Source: Collinsella sp. (lineage in GTDB: Bacteria > Actinomycetota > Coriobacteriia > Coriobacteriales > Coriobacteriaceae). From it: a stretch of 26,431 nucleotides of DNA. The stretch is taken from positions 1 to 26,431 of the forward strand of contig DXMU01000031.1 of the NCBI GenBank assembly GCA_019414025.1, given 5' to 3'. The notes beneath the pieces were generated by a model. That model searched no databases and was not told the DNA's origin. It saw nothing but the letters and a program-made list of their open reading frames with translations. Made by a program: the position numbers and the translations under genes. Of this stretch, positions 9,518 to 17,614 are shown one piece after another; the stretch's first letter is position 1, and every line of letters starts with the position of its first letter.

Positions 9518-9535
9518 CTTACATACAGTTGTAAG
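9518..9535 (+). repeat. Small inverted repeat between arcD and arcA
   Basis: CTTACA (9518-9523) and TGTAAG (9530-9535) are complementary with a six-base loop. They sit directly before the arcA ribosome binding site. It could be a weak mRNA hairpin or processing site. Confidence 0.35.
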
Positions 9536-9549
9536 AAAGAAGGATAGAG

Positions 9550-10794
9550 ATGAACAAAGGACTGAACGTTCATAGCGAGATTGGCGCCCTTAAGAAGGTG
9601 TGCGTCCATCGCCCCGGTATGGATCTTGTAAACATGAAGGCGGAGGATTTCGACCGCGTTTGGATTCACGACGCGTTCTATCTGGACTATGCCCAGAAAG
9701 AGCACGATCAGTTTACCGACCTTCTTCGCGGCGCTGGCGCCGAGGTCGTCTATATGGAAGACCTGGTTGCCGAGACGTTTGATAAGGTCGAGGGCGCGCG
9801 TGCGGAGTTCATGGGAAAGTTCATGAACGAGTCGGGTATCAAGAACGCCGCTCTTCGCCAGGCGGTTGTCGAGAAGCTCGATTCCATCAAGGACAACAAG
9901 GAATTTGTCCTCACAGCTATGGGCGGACTGTATGTGCGCGACCTCGAGATCCCGCATGTCGGCGGCTCTCTTGCCAGCCTGGACGGCGACGAGCTGAAGG
10001 GCGACGATATGGTGCTGTTCCCCATGCCGGCCTCGTATTTCTCCCGTGACCCTCTGGCTGTCGTGGGCAAGGGCGCTACCATGAACCGCATGTACTGGAA
10101 TCAGCGCAATCGCGAGGTAATCTTCTACGAAACGGTGCTGCGTAACCATCCTGATTACGCTGGTAGCCCCATTTGGTATGACCACAACAGCGAGTGGCAT
10201 ATCGAGGGCGGCGATATCCTCAACATCAACGCCAAGACGCTCGCCATCGGTATTTCCGAGCGCACCCAGACTGCAGCCATCGATGAGCTCGCCAAGAATA
10301 TGTTCTGGGGTTCCGATGAGGCCGAGATCGAGAACATCTATGCCATCAAGATTCCGCACGGCTATGCCTACATGCACCTCGACACCGTCTGCACGCAGGT
10401 CGATCGCGATAAGTTCACGGTCTATCCCGGCATCTACCAGACGCTTCGTGCCTACCGCCTGACCAAGGGCGATTCGGAGGGGGAGGTGCATATCGAGGAA
10501 CTCGAGGGCACCCTGCAGCATATCCTCGAGCTTGCGACGGGTATGGACCATATCACCATGATTGAGTGCGGTGGTGGCGATCCGATCGAGGCTTCCCGTG
10601 AGCAGTGGAACGATGGTTCCAACACTCTTGCGGTCGCACCGGGCAAGGTCTGCGTGTATGAGCGCAACGTTGTAACCAACGATGCTCTTTACAAGGCTGG
10701 CGTCGAGCTGCTCGTCGCTCCCTCCGAGGAGCTTTCTCGCGGTCGCGGCGGCCCGCGTTGCATGACCATGCCGTTCTGGCGTGAGGAAATCTAG
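9550..10794 (+). CDS. arcA: Arginine deiminase
   Basis: A 414-residue cytoplasmic enzyme hydrolysing L-arginine to L-citrulline and ammonia. All family motifs are present: FSRDP (164-168; serine instead of the usual threonine), HIEGGD with Glu219, HLD with His276 and Asp278, and an intact C-terminal gate RGRGGPRCM with Arg399, Arg403 and nucleophile Cys404. Length is typical. The GAAGGAT site sits seven bases before ATG 9550. It follows arcD by 41 bases and precedes the ornithine carbamoyltransferase gene. It is the canonical copy, in contrast with the divergent minus-strand paralogue at 6544-7794, to which it is clearly related along the whole length. Confidence 0.97.
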   Translation: MNKGLNVHSEIGALKKVCVHRPGMDLVNMKAEDFDRVWIHDAFYLDYAQKEHDQFTDLLRGAGAEVVYMEDLVAETFDKVEGARAEFMGKFMNESGIKNAALRQAVVEKLDSIKDNKEFVLTAMGGLYVRDLEIPHVGGSLASLDGDELKGDDMVLFPMPASYFSRDPLAVVGKGATMNRMYWNQRNREVIFYETVLRNHPDYAGSPIWYDHNSEWHIEGGDILNINAKTLAIGISERTQTAAIDELAKNMFWGSDEAEIENIYAIKIPHGYAYMHLDTVCTQVDRDKFTVYPGIYQTLRAYRLTKGDSEGEVHIEELEGTLQHILELATGMDHITMIECGGGDPIEASREQWNDGSNTLAVAPGKVCVYERNVVTNDALYKAGVELLVAPSEELSRGRGGPRCMTMPFWREEI

Positions 10795-10810
10795 TCAGCG
10801 TTAGCGTATC

Positions 10811-10839
10811 TGGGCGGCGCGTGTGGTCTGCGCCGCCCA
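10811..10839 (+). other. Stem-loop between arcA and arcB
   Basis: TGGGCGGCGC (10811-10820) pairs perfectly with GCGCCGCCCA (10830-10839) around a nine-base loop. No T run follows, so it is more likely an mRNA-stabilising or differential-expression hairpin than a full terminator. Confidence 0.65.
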
Positions 10840-10879
10840 TCCCTCCTTGTGTGTTCCAACAACCGAAAGGACTCAAATC

Positions 10880-11887
10880 ATGGCTCTTAATCTTTCTGGT
10901 CGAAGCGTTCTTACCCTGCTTGACTTTACGTCCGAGGAAATCGAGTACATGCTCGACCTCTCAAAGAACTTCAAGGATATGAAGCGCGCCGGTTATCCGC
11001 ACCGCTTTCTCGAGGGCAAGAACATTGTCCTGCTGTTTGAGAAGACCTCAACGCGCACGCGCTGTGCCTTCGAGGTCGGCGGTATGGACTTGGGTATGGG
11101 CGTGACCTACCTCGACCCCGGCTCGTCGCAGATGGGCAAGAAAGAGTCCATCGAGGATACCGCCCGCGTGCTCGGTCGCATGTATGACGGTATTGAGTAT
11201 CGCGGCTCCGACCAGTCAATCGTCGAGGAGCTTGCCGCCAAGGCTGGCGTTCCCGTCTGGAACGGTCTGACCAACGAGTACCATCCCACCCAGGCCCTTG
11301 CCGACATTCTTACCATGCGTGAGGAGTTTGGCGACACGCGCGGCATGAAGCTCACCTATATGGGCAAGGAGCAGGGCAACGTCAGCGACTCCCTGATGGT
11401 TATCTGCGCCAAGCTCGGCATTAACTTCTGCTCCTGCGGACCCAAGGGCGATGTCGAGGGCGCCACGCACTTCGATCCCGAGCTTCTTGAGCGCTGCCAG
11501 GAGATCGCCGCTCAGAATGGCTGCACGATCCAGCTCACTGAGGATATCGACGAGGGCGTCAAGGATGCAGACGTGATCTATACGGACGTTTGGGTCGGTA
11601 TGGGCCAGGCTGAGGAGCTGTGGAAGAGCCGAATCGATCTTCTCTCTCCCTATCGAGTAACGCCCGAGGTCATGGCCAAGGCAAACCCCGGCGCCATCTT
11701 TATGCACTGCCTGCCGAGCTTCCACGATACGCAGACCACCATCGGCGCCGAGATTGCCGAGAAGTTCGGCGTGACCGAGATGGAGGTTTCCGACGAGGTC
11801 TTTGAGAGCGCGCAGTCTCGCGTGTTCCAGGAGGCCGAGAACCGCATGCATACCATTAAGGCCATGATGTACGCGACGCTTCGCTAG
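10880..11887 (+). CDS. arcB: Ornithine carbamoyltransferase (catabolic context)
   Basis: A 335-residue enzyme. In the arginine deiminase pathway it splits citrulline with phosphate to ornithine and carbamoyl phosphate; in biosynthesis it runs in reverse. The carbamoyl-phosphate loop STRTR (57-61), HPTQALAD (135-142) and the HCLP motif (MHCLPSFHD, about 275-283) are all present. ATG 10880 has AAAGGA eight bases upstream; the in-frame upstream start at 10823 lies within the intergenic hairpin and would add an unrelated 19-residue tail. It lies 85 bases after arcA and 23 bases before arcC copy 2, so one operon is likely. The family cannot be split into ArcB and ArgF by these motifs. The symbol is given from context. 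Confidence 0.95.
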   Translation: MALNLSGRSVLTLLDFTSEEIEYMLDLSKNFKDMKRAGYPHRFLEGKNIVLLFEKTSTRTRCAFEVGGMDLGMGVTYLDPGSSQMGKKESIEDTARVLGRMYDGIEYRGSDQSIVEELAAKAGVPVWNGLTNEYHPTQALADILTMREEFGDTRGMKLTYMGKEQGNVSDSLMVICAKLGINFCSCGPKGDVEGATHFDPELLERCQEIAAQNGCTIQLTEDIDEGVKDADVIYTDVWVGMGQAEELWKSRIDLLSPYRVTPEVMAKANPGAIFMHCLPSFHDTQTTIGAEIAEKFGVTEMEVSDEVFESAQSRVFQEAENRMHTIKAMMYATLR

Positions 11888-11910
11888 TAGCTGGGAAGTG
11901 AACGAACACT

Positions 11911-12873
11911 ATGAGTAAACCGTACGGAAAGCCCGATCGTATTGTCGTCGCCCTCGGCGGCAACGCCCTCGGCAACAACCCCGTCGAGCAGATCGAGGCC
12001 GTGAGCAACACCGCCCACGCTCTCCTCGGCCTCATCGAGCAGGGCAACGAGATCATCATCACCCACGGCAACGGCCCGCAGGTCGGCATGATCCAGAACG
12101 CCTTCGCCGCTGCCCACGACGCCATCGGCACCCCCGAGATGCCGCTGCCCGAGTGCGGCGCCATGTCCCAGGGCTACATCGGCTACCACCTGCAGCAGGG
12201 CATCGGCCGCGAGATGCACAAGCGCTATAAGCGTTGGCACGCCGCCACCGTCGTCACCCAGATCGAGTGCGATCCGGACGATCCCGCGTTCAAGAACCCG
12301 ACCAAGCCGATCGGCCCCTTCTACACCGAGGAGCAGGCCAAGGAGTTCATGGCCGAGGATCCCTCCAAGGTCTTCGTCGAGGACTCCGGCCGCGGCTGGC
12401 GTCGCGTCGTCGCCTCCCCCGATCCCAAGAAGATCGTCGAGGCCGACTCCATCCTCAACCTGCTCGACAACGAGTTCATCGTCATCGCCTGCGGCGGCGG
12501 CGGCATCCCCGTCGTCCGCGACTACGAGAACAAGGGCTGCTACAAGGGCGTTCCCGCCGTCATCGACAAGGACCTGGGCGGCGAGCTGCTGGCCGAGGAC
12601 TGCGACGCCGACGTCCTGTTCCTGCTGACCGCCGTCGAGCATGTCGCCATCAACTTTGGCAAGCCCAACCAGGAGGAGCTCGAGGACCTCACCGCCGACG
12701 AGGCCGAGCGCCTGGCCGACGAGGGCCAGTTCGGCAAGGGTTCCATGGAGCCCAAGGTCCGCGCTGCCATCAAGTTCGCCCGTTCCCGCAAGGGCCGCAC
12801 CTGCATCATCGGCGCCCTGGACAAGGCCGCCGAGACCATGGCCGGCCTCTCCGGTACCCGCATCCACGAGTAG
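11911..12873 (+). CDS. arcC: Carbamate kinase (copy 2, in arc operon)
   Basis: A 320-residue protein differing from copy 1 by a single residue in the first seven (MSKPYGK against MSKPLGK) and apparently identical afterwards. It has the same motifs (GGNALG, HGNGPQVG, CGGGG). It makes ATP from the carbamoyl phosphate produced by ArcB. ATG 11911 follows arcB by 23 bases with only a weak purine-rich site (GGGAAG), so coupling to arcB translation may matter. Codons 2-6 differ from copy 1 although the peptide is almost the same. This fits two older paralogues later homogenised by gene conversion from codon 7 onward, rather than a simple new duplication. Confidence 0.95.
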   Translation: MSKPYGKPDRIVVALGGNALGNNPVEQIEAVSNTAHALLGLIEQGNEIIITHGNGPQVGMIQNAFAAAHDAIGTPEMPLPECGAMSQGYIGYHLQQGIGREMHKRYKRWHAATVVTQIECDPDDPAFKNPTKPIGPFYTEEQAKEFMAEDPSKVFVEDSGRGWRRVVASPDPKKIVEADSILNLLDNEFIVIACGGGGIPVVRDYENKGCYKGVPAVIDKDLGGELLAEDCDADVLFLLTAVEHVAINFGKPNQEELEDLTADEAERLADEGQFGKGSMEPKVRAAIKFARSRKGRTCIIGALDKAAETMAGLSGTRIHE

Positions 12874-12974
12874 TCCCTACTCCGTTGCATCTCTCGTGGG
12901 CGCCAGGCAAAGCGCCCACAGACTAGCCTCTCTTCATGAGCCCCGCAGTCCGCTCCGACTGCGGGGCTTTTGCT
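11929..12974 (+). repeat. Long direct repeat, right copy (carbamate kinase gene plus terminator)
   Basis: This is the partner of 4806-5851 (offset 7,123). The right boundary at 12974 lies only six bases before the left end of the MITE-like element at 12980. Recombination between the two direct copies would remove the regulator, both arcA genes, arcD and arcB in one step. Confidence 0.9.
12897..12971 (+). terminator. Tandem hairpins and intrinsic terminator of the arc operon
   Basis: This is an apparently identical copy of the structure after carbamate kinase copy 1: a 7-bp stem (12897-12918), then a 12-bp stem AGCCCCGCAGTC / GACTGCGGGGCT with a short T run (12939-12971). Confidence 0.85.
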
Positions 12975-12979
12975 ATCGG

Positions 12980-13249
12980 TAGTCATTGGGGACAGACTTA
13001 AATGAGTAGCACCAATCAACTGCGGAAAGTGCATCTCACAATGAGCGTCCAAAATGGGGCACAGTTTCCCCGGGGCCCTCAACCGGAAAATACATCCCGG
13101 AATTTGCCCGAAAAATGGCCCCCAGTTTCCCAAACAGGCCGCTAACGGAAAGCGCATCCCGCTATCGAACTTCAAAGCGGGGTGCGCTTTCCGTGCCAGC
13201 AGTTCCGGGCATCCAGAGACCACTCATTTAAGTCTGTCCCCAGTGACTA
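12980..13249. mobile_element. MITE-like element with 30-bp terminal inverted repeats and three internal hairpin repeats
   Basis: The ends 12980-13009 and 13220-13249 are inverted copies matching at 28 of 30 bases, with core GGGGACAGACTTAAATGAGT. The interior has three imperfect units beginning GGAAA and ending GTTTCC or CTTTCC (about 13024-13068, 13084-13130, 13146-13192). In the last unit CGGAAAGCGCATCCCGC pairs with GCGGGGTGCGCTTTCCG at 16 of 17 positions. No open frame for a transposase exists, so movement would need help from elsewhere. The GGGGACAGA end recalls repeats linked to REP-associated transposases, but that is from memory. The right end overlaps the TAG stop of the peptidase gene. 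Confidence 0.75.
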
Positions 13250-14281
13250 GTAGTAGGCCCACATGGCTTCGACTTCGTTGAGGACCTCTACGACGCCCCA
13301 GCGTCGGGCGCTGCGGCTGGCCGAGTTGGGATCGAAGACTTCAATCTGGTCGGCGTCGTCAATACCGTAAAGCACAATGTAGTGGCCCACGTTGGTAAAG
13401 GTGCCCGGCCGAACGGCGGCGATGACGGGCGCTCCCGAACGCAGCACCTGAGTCATCGAGTCGCGATCGTTATGAAGCTCCGTTCCGTTAAGGCCCAGCT
13501 GCCATGCGCCGCGCGTCATAAATGACCATTCGGTGGCGCCGGTGGGGGCATAGTTGCCCGCCTCGGAAAGGGCGCACATGTCGACCGGTGTCATATCGGT
13601 GCGGCCGGTCTTAAAGATATAGACCATGGTGAGGCAAGTGGGACCGCAAGCGTTTTCGCGAATAGTGCCACCGGCATAGGGCAGCTCCGACCACGCAGGG
13701 TCGATCTGATAGATATGGGGCATCGTGCCGGCTTGCCATTGCGAGCGCGGAGTCGAAAAGGCGAAAGAATAACCGGGCGCGACGGGGGCCTTGAGCAGCT
13801 TGTCCTCGGCGGTGGGCTCGAGACCGGCCGAGCCGTGGGACATACAGGAGCTCATAAGCACAAAGACCAGACAGATGAGGATAGAGCACAGTGCGAGGCA
13901 AAGCCGACGAGCCGGCAGGGCGGGGGCATTCACGTACGATGTCGAGCGGTAGGGCTTGCCGTCGCGTCCGCCTTGGGGATGCGAAAAGAAGCGGTTGATA
14001 TGGATGCCGGGCTGACGTGCGCCGTTGCGGCGCAGTTGCGGAACCTCGGCTTGGCGCTGTCGAGTGCGCGCGCCCAAGCGGCTATCTTGCTGTGCGCTTG
14101 TGCCCGTGCTCGGACGGCCGCTCTGCCGTGTTCTGTTTGTCTGCTGCCGAGACGAAGGCCCGGGTTGCTCTTGAGGGCGTTGCGGATTGCTGCTCGTGGC
14201 ACTTCTGGGCATCGGCGTGGTGCGGCCAGCAAGGCGAACGCTTTGTCGCCGTTGATCACCGTCGTTGTATCCGTATGCCAT
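13247..14281 (-). CDS. Membrane-anchored C39-like cysteine peptidase
   Basis: A 344-residue protein. Residues 1-120 are rich in Arg, Gln, Ser and Pro and look disordered. One hydrophobic segment follows at 127-147 (LCLALCSILICLVFVLMSSC), then an extracytoplasmic C39-like domain. Catalytic candidates are Cys212 in ENACGPTCLTMVY, His300 in VGHYIVLYGID and Asp317/Asn319 in VFDPNS, the order expected for papain-fold C39_2 proteins. The long basic tail would stay in the cytoplasm. There is no ABC transporter domain, so it is not a bacteriocin exporter. ATG 14281 has AAGGCGGT upstream. The TAG stop is the last triplet of the MITE-like element, so the element may have set the C-terminus. The substrate is unknown; it could be a cell-wall or peptide hydrolase. 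Confidence 0.8.
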   Translation of the reverse strand: MAYGYNDGDQRRQSVRLAGRTTPMPRSATSSNPQRPQEQPGPSSRQQTNRTRQSGRPSTGTSAQQDSRLGARTRQRQAEVPQLRRNGARQPGIHINRFFSHPQGGRDGKPYRSTSYVNAPALPARRLCLALCSILICLVFVLMSSCMSHGSAGLEPTAEDKLLKAPVAPGYSFAFSTPRSQWQAGTMPHIYQIDPAWSELPYAGGTIRENACGPTCLTMVYIFKTGRTDMTPVDMCALSEAGNYAPTGATEWSFMTRGAWQLGLNGTELHNDRDSMTQVLRSGAPVIAAVRPGTFTNVGHYIVLYGIDDADQIEVFDPNSASRSARRWGVVEVLNEVEAMWAYY

Positions 14282-14642
14282 TCGTACCGCCTTGTCTCAT
14301 GTATAACCTGTCTATCCTACAAAAAGGATGTGCAACAAATGGGTCCGAGCGTCAAAAGCTCGGTAAACGGTACGAAAGGCGCAAAACACACGGCCTCAAA
14401 AACATTTCTATATGCGTCCAATGAGCGTACGCCCGTCGGACGGGCGACAACAATGAGCGGCAAACCGTGCCGTTCGTCCCAAAAACGGCGCCACTCATAT
14501 GCGAGTTCTGCCTTCGGTCGAGCCATAAGCGGTAGCGCGACGCCGAGGCCGTATCTTAAAGCCACGAAATAAAAGTGCGCGGCAAAACAGACCGCGCAAG
14601 GGGTGACGCCAAAGAGGCGTCAATAAGGAAAGGAGGGGAACA
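14282..14642. promoter_or_regulatory. Divergent intergenic region with leader hairpins before the permease gene
   Basis: No convincing gene is seen. Hairpins include CGCCCGT/ACGGGCG (14430-14446). Two lie just before the permease ribosome binding site: TGCGCGG/CCGCGCA (14576-14598) and TGACGCC/GGCGTCA (14604-14622). CAATGAGCG occurs twice (14419 and 14451). The last two stems would lie in the permease leader RNA, with the strong AAAGGAGGGG site directly after. They could limit or protect the message. Short frames exist on both strands but lack start-site support. Confidence 0.5.
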
Positions 14643-16094
14643 ATGGCGGACAAGAACGCAGAAGTTGCAGTCGAAGGTAACGGTGGCATGAAGAAAACGC
14701 TTTCGCTCTGGAACTTCTTCACCATCGGTTTCGGTGCCATCATCGGTACCGGCTGGGTTCTGCAGGTCGGCGACTGGATGGTCGTGGGCGGCGGTCCCGT
14801 TCCCGCTATGATCGCATTCCTCTTGGGCGCGATCTTCCTCGTGCCCGTCGGAGCTGTTTTCGGTGAGCTCACGGCTGCTATCCCCATTTCGGGCGGCATC
14901 GTCGAGTATGTCGATCGTAGCTTTGGCCGTACGATGAGCTACATCACTGGCTGGCTCCTGGCCCTGGGCAACGGCATCCTGTGCCCGTGGGAGGCCATCG
15001 CCATCTCGACCCTCGTGTCCGAGATGTTCGGCAGCCTGCCCGGCCTTGAGTGGCTGCGCGCCGTCAAGCTCTACACCATCCTGGGCGCCGACGTTTACCT
15101 GTTCCCGACGTTGATCGCGCTCGGCTTTGCAGCCTACGTCATCTTCCTCAACTTCCGCGGTGCCAGCTCGGCCGCCAAGCTCCAGGCCTTCCTGACCAAG
15201 GCCCTGCTCTGCGGCATGCTGCTTGCCATGGGCGTCTCGCTGTTCACCGGTTCGCCGGAACACGCCATGCCCGTGTTCTCCCAGGTCACCGGTGCTGGCG
15301 GCGGCAAGCCCGCTACCGAGGGCACCAGCCTGTTCGCCGGCATCGTGTCGGTCCTGGTTTTGACCCCGTTCTTCTACGCCGGCTTCGATACCATTCCTCA
15401 GCAGGCTGAGGAAGCAGCCGAGGGCCTCAACTGGAACAAGTTCGGCAAGATCATCTCCCTGGCCCTGCTGGCCGCCGGCGGCTTCTACATGGTCTGCATC
15501 TACTCGTTCGGCACCATCCTCGACTGGCATGAGTTTGTTAAGAGCCCGGTTCCCGCGCTTGCCTGCCTCAAGGGCATCAACATGCTCCTGTACCTGGCCA
15601 TGCTCGTCATCGCCACGCTTGGACCCATGGGCCCGATGAACTCCTTCTACGGCGCTACGAGCCGCATCATGCTCGCCATGGGCCGCAAGGGCCAGCTGCC
15701 CGAGAAGTTCGCCGAGGTCGATCCCAAGTCCGGCGCTCCCAAGCTCGCCTGCGCCGTTCTGGGCGTCATCACCGTCATCGGTCCGTTCCTGGGCAAGAAC
15801 ATGCTCATCCCTCTGACCAACGTGTCGGCTCTCGCCTTCATCTTCTCCTGCGGCATGGTCGCCCTCGCTTGCCTGCGCATGCGCTTCACCGAGCCCGACC
15901 TGCCTCGTCCCTACGAGGTGCCCGGCGGCAAGTTTGGCATCAGCCTCGCTGTCGCTGCCTGCGCCGTCATCATTGGCCTGCTCGTGGTCCCGTTCTCTCC
16001 CGCCTCCCTCAACATGGTGGAGTGGAGCATCGTGATCGGCTGGCTGGCCGTTGGCCTGGCCCTCATGGCCTTCACCAATTCCCGCAAAAAATAA
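14643..16094 (+). CDS. APC-superfamily amino acid permease
   Basis: A 483-residue membrane protein with about 12 transmembrane segments. The first carries the APC signature (NFFTIGFGAIIGTGWVLQVG, about 24-43), where the GxGxxxGTG-type unwound helix binds the substrate amino group. FFYAGFDTIPQQAEEA (about 254-269) is the typical segment 6. The RxxxxMGRKGQLPEKFAEVD loop near residue 340 is also family-like. Substrate cannot be read from the sequence. The next gene, 131 bases downstream, is an amidohydrolase, so uptake of an N-substituted amino acid or dipeptide for hydrolysis is a reasonable inference. Translation should be strong. The very GC-rich, biased codon use suggests high expression. 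Confidence 0.92.
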   Translation: MADKNAEVAVEGNGGMKKTLSLWNFFTIGFGAIIGTGWVLQVGDWMVVGGGPVPAMIAFLLGAIFLVPVGAVFGELTAAIPISGGIVEYVDRSFGRTMSYITGWLLALGNGILCPWEAIAISTLVSEMFGSLPGLEWLRAVKLYTILGADVYLFPTLIALGFAAYVIFLNFRGASSAAKLQAFLTKALLCGMLLAMGVSLFTGSPEHAMPVFSQVTGAGGGKPATEGTSLFAGIVSVLVLTPFFYAGFDTIPQQAEEAAEGLNWNKFGKIISLALLAAGGFYMVCIYSFGTILDWHEFVKSPVPALACLKGINMLLYLAMLVIATLGPMGPMNSFYGATSRIMLAMGRKGQLPEKFAEVDPKSGAPKLACAVLGVITVIGPFLGKNMLIPLTNVSALAFIFSCGMVALACLRMRFTEPDLPRPYEVPGGKFGISLAVAACAVIIGLLVVPFSPASLNMVEWSIVIGWLAVGLALMAFTNSRKK

Positions 16095-16114
16095 CGCCTA
16101 GCCGGGGCGGATCG

Positions 16115-16195
16115 GGTGCGCGGACCCCTCTCTTCCGCGCACCGAACCCGGCACCACTTGGGTAGCTTTGTGAGGCCATAACCCAACATGGCCTC
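16115..16195 (+). other. Two stem-loops between permease and amidohydrolase genes
   Basis: GGTGCGCGGA (16115-16124) pairs perfectly with TCCGCGCACC (16134-16143), and GAGGCCAT (16172-16179) pairs with ATGGCCTC (16188-16195). Neither has a T run. They probably tune mRNA processing or partial termination within a two-gene operon. Confidence 0.65.
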
Positions 16196-16225
16196 GCCCA
16201 CTATATGGATCCATAAGGAGGAACC

Positions 16226-17503
16226 ATGTCCACTAAGTACGCAATCGTTGGCGGTAAGCTCATCGACGGTACCGGTGCCGAGCCGGTCGAGAACTCCCTC
16301 GTTCTCGTCGACGACAACGGCAAGATCGAGTATGCCGGTGCTATGCAGGACCTTCCCGAGGGCGTTGAGGTTATCGACGCCACCGGCAAGACCGTCCTTC
16401 CCGGCCTGATCGACACCCACCTGCACTTCTCGGGCAACCTGACCGACGATGACACCGACTGGGTCATGCAGCCGCTCCTCGAGAAGCAGGCCGTCGCCGT
16501 CAAGCAGGCCTACGACTGCCTCACCCACGGCCTCACCACCGTCTGCGAGATCGGCCGCTTTGGTATCCAGATTCGCGACTGCATCGACAAGGGCGTCTTC
16601 AAGGGCCCGCGCGTTCTGGCCACCGGACTCGGCTTCTGCCGTGTTGCCGGCCACGGTGACTCCCACCACTGCACCCAGGAGCTCAACAAGGAATCCCATC
16701 CCTGGGGCGACCAGGTCGATGGTCCTTGGGATCTGCGCAAGGCCGTCCGTCGTCGCCTGCGCGAGAACCCCGATGCCATAAAGATCTGGGCTACCGGTGG
16801 CGGCATCTGGCGTTGGGATTCCGGTCGCGACCAGCACTATTGCTCCGAGGAGATCCAGGCCGTGGTCGAAGAGGCAAAGATGGTCGGCATCCCCGTGTGG
16901 AGTCACTGCTACAACAACCACGCCGCCGCCTACGACTCCGTTCGCTTTGGCTGCGAGCAGCTGATTCACGGCTTCGATATCGATGAGCGCACCATGGACC
17001 TCATGGCCGAGCAGGGCACCTTCTTCACCCCGACGATCGCCTTCCTGCCCACCTGGTACGCCACCTATCCGCCCGTCTACGTCCCCGAGCTGCACGACAA
17101 GTACGAGGGCACCCTGGTCGAGAAGGAGCTGCAGCGCAACTACGACTGCCTGCGCGAGGCCAAGAAGCGCGGCGTCGTCATGACGATCGGCTCCGACTCC
17201 TTCTCCTTCGTCACCCCGTACGGCACCTGCTCCATCGAGGAGATGTACGAGTTCGTCGACAAGATCGGCTTCACTCCGGTCGAGACCATCACCTGCGCCA
17301 CCCTCAACGGTGCCAAGATGTGCCACATCGAGGACGAGACCGGTTCCATCGAGGCCGGCAAGTGCGCCGACCTGCTGGTTGTCAACGGTGACGTCGCCGC
17401 CGACATCCACGTGCTCAACACCGACAACATGGACGTCATCATGAAGGACGGCTGGATCGTCGAGGCTGGCACCTTTGGCGAGGCCAACAAATACAGCGCC
17501 TAA
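16226..17503 (+). CDS. Metal-dependent amidohydrolase (imidazolonepropionase/prolidase-like)
   Basis: A 425-residue cytoplasmic enzyme of the amidohydrolase superfamily. Metal ligands are in the expected order: DTHLHF (His65, His67), Lys186 in AIKIWATGG (likely the carboxylated bridging lysine), His227 in WSHCYNN, His248 in LIHGFD and Asp324 in GSDS. The carboxylated lysine implies a binuclear centre. Related enzymes hydrolyse Xaa-Pro or N-acyl dipeptides and cyclic amides. The flanking small beta domain (1-60 and after about 370: SIEAGKCADLLVVNGD) is complete. ATG 16226 has AAGGAGG at good spacing. Co-location with the permease supports a transport-and-hydrolysis pair. It is not obviously HutI, because no other histidine-degradation gene is present. 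Exact substrate is unknown. Confidence 0.88.
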   Translation: MSTKYAIVGGKLIDGTGAEPVENSLVLVDDNGKIEYAGAMQDLPEGVEVIDATGKTVLPGLIDTHLHFSGNLTDDDTDWVMQPLLEKQAVAVKQAYDCLTHGLTTVCEIGRFGIQIRDCIDKGVFKGPRVLATGLGFCRVAGHGDSHHCTQELNKESHPWGDQVDGPWDLRKAVRRRLRENPDAIKIWATGGGIWRWDSGRDQHYCSEEIQAVVEEAKMVGIPVWSHCYNNHAAAYDSVRFGCEQLIHGFDIDERTMDLMAEQGTFFTPTIAFLPTWYATYPPVYVPELHDKYEGTLVEKELQRNYDCLREAKKRGVVMTIGSDSFSFVTPYGTCSIEEMYEFVDKIGFTPVETITCATLNGAKMCHIEDETGSIEAGKCADLLVVNGDVAADIHVLNTDNMDVIMKDGWIVEAGTFGEANKYSA

Positions 17504-17544
17504 GATACCGTTTGTCGATGGCTGGATGTAAAACACAGTTTTTG

Positions 17545-17588
17545 ATTGCATAATGCAATGGAGAGGGTCGCTTGCGGCCCTCTTTATT
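17545..17588 (+). terminator. Terminator hairpin after amidohydrolase, preceded by a 15-bp palindrome
   Basis: AGAGGG (17562-17567) pairs with CCCTCT (17578-17583), extended inward by CGC/GCG and one U-G pair, with TTTATT following. Just before it, ATTGCAT-A-ATGCAAT (17545-17559) is a perfect palindrome that contains CATAAT. It may be an operator or a -10 region for the next kinase gene. Confidence 0.6.
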
Positions 17589-17614
17589 GCTATGGGTGCT
17601 AAGGACAAGAGGGG

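Noticed and set aside
9199..10551. 450-residue frame opposite arcD/arcA
   Set aside because: It spans two real genes on the other strand and shows no family features.
13247..14281. Bacteriocin-processing exporter
   Set aside because: It has a C39-like domain but no ABC transporter domains, and no precursor peptide gene is adjacent.
14317..14565. 82-residue minus-strand frame upstream of the peptidase gene
   Set aside because: It starts at GTG without a ribosome binding site and matches no family I know. It cannot be excluded but is not supported.
13715..14572. 285-residue plus-strand frame opposite the C39-like peptidase
   Set aside because: It overlaps a gene with a clear catalytic triad and TM segment, and it has no domain of its own.
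15911..17608. 565-residue open frame opposite the amidohydrolase
   Set aside because: Same cause: long antisense frame from GC-ending codons, with low-complexity composition and no recognisable motif.
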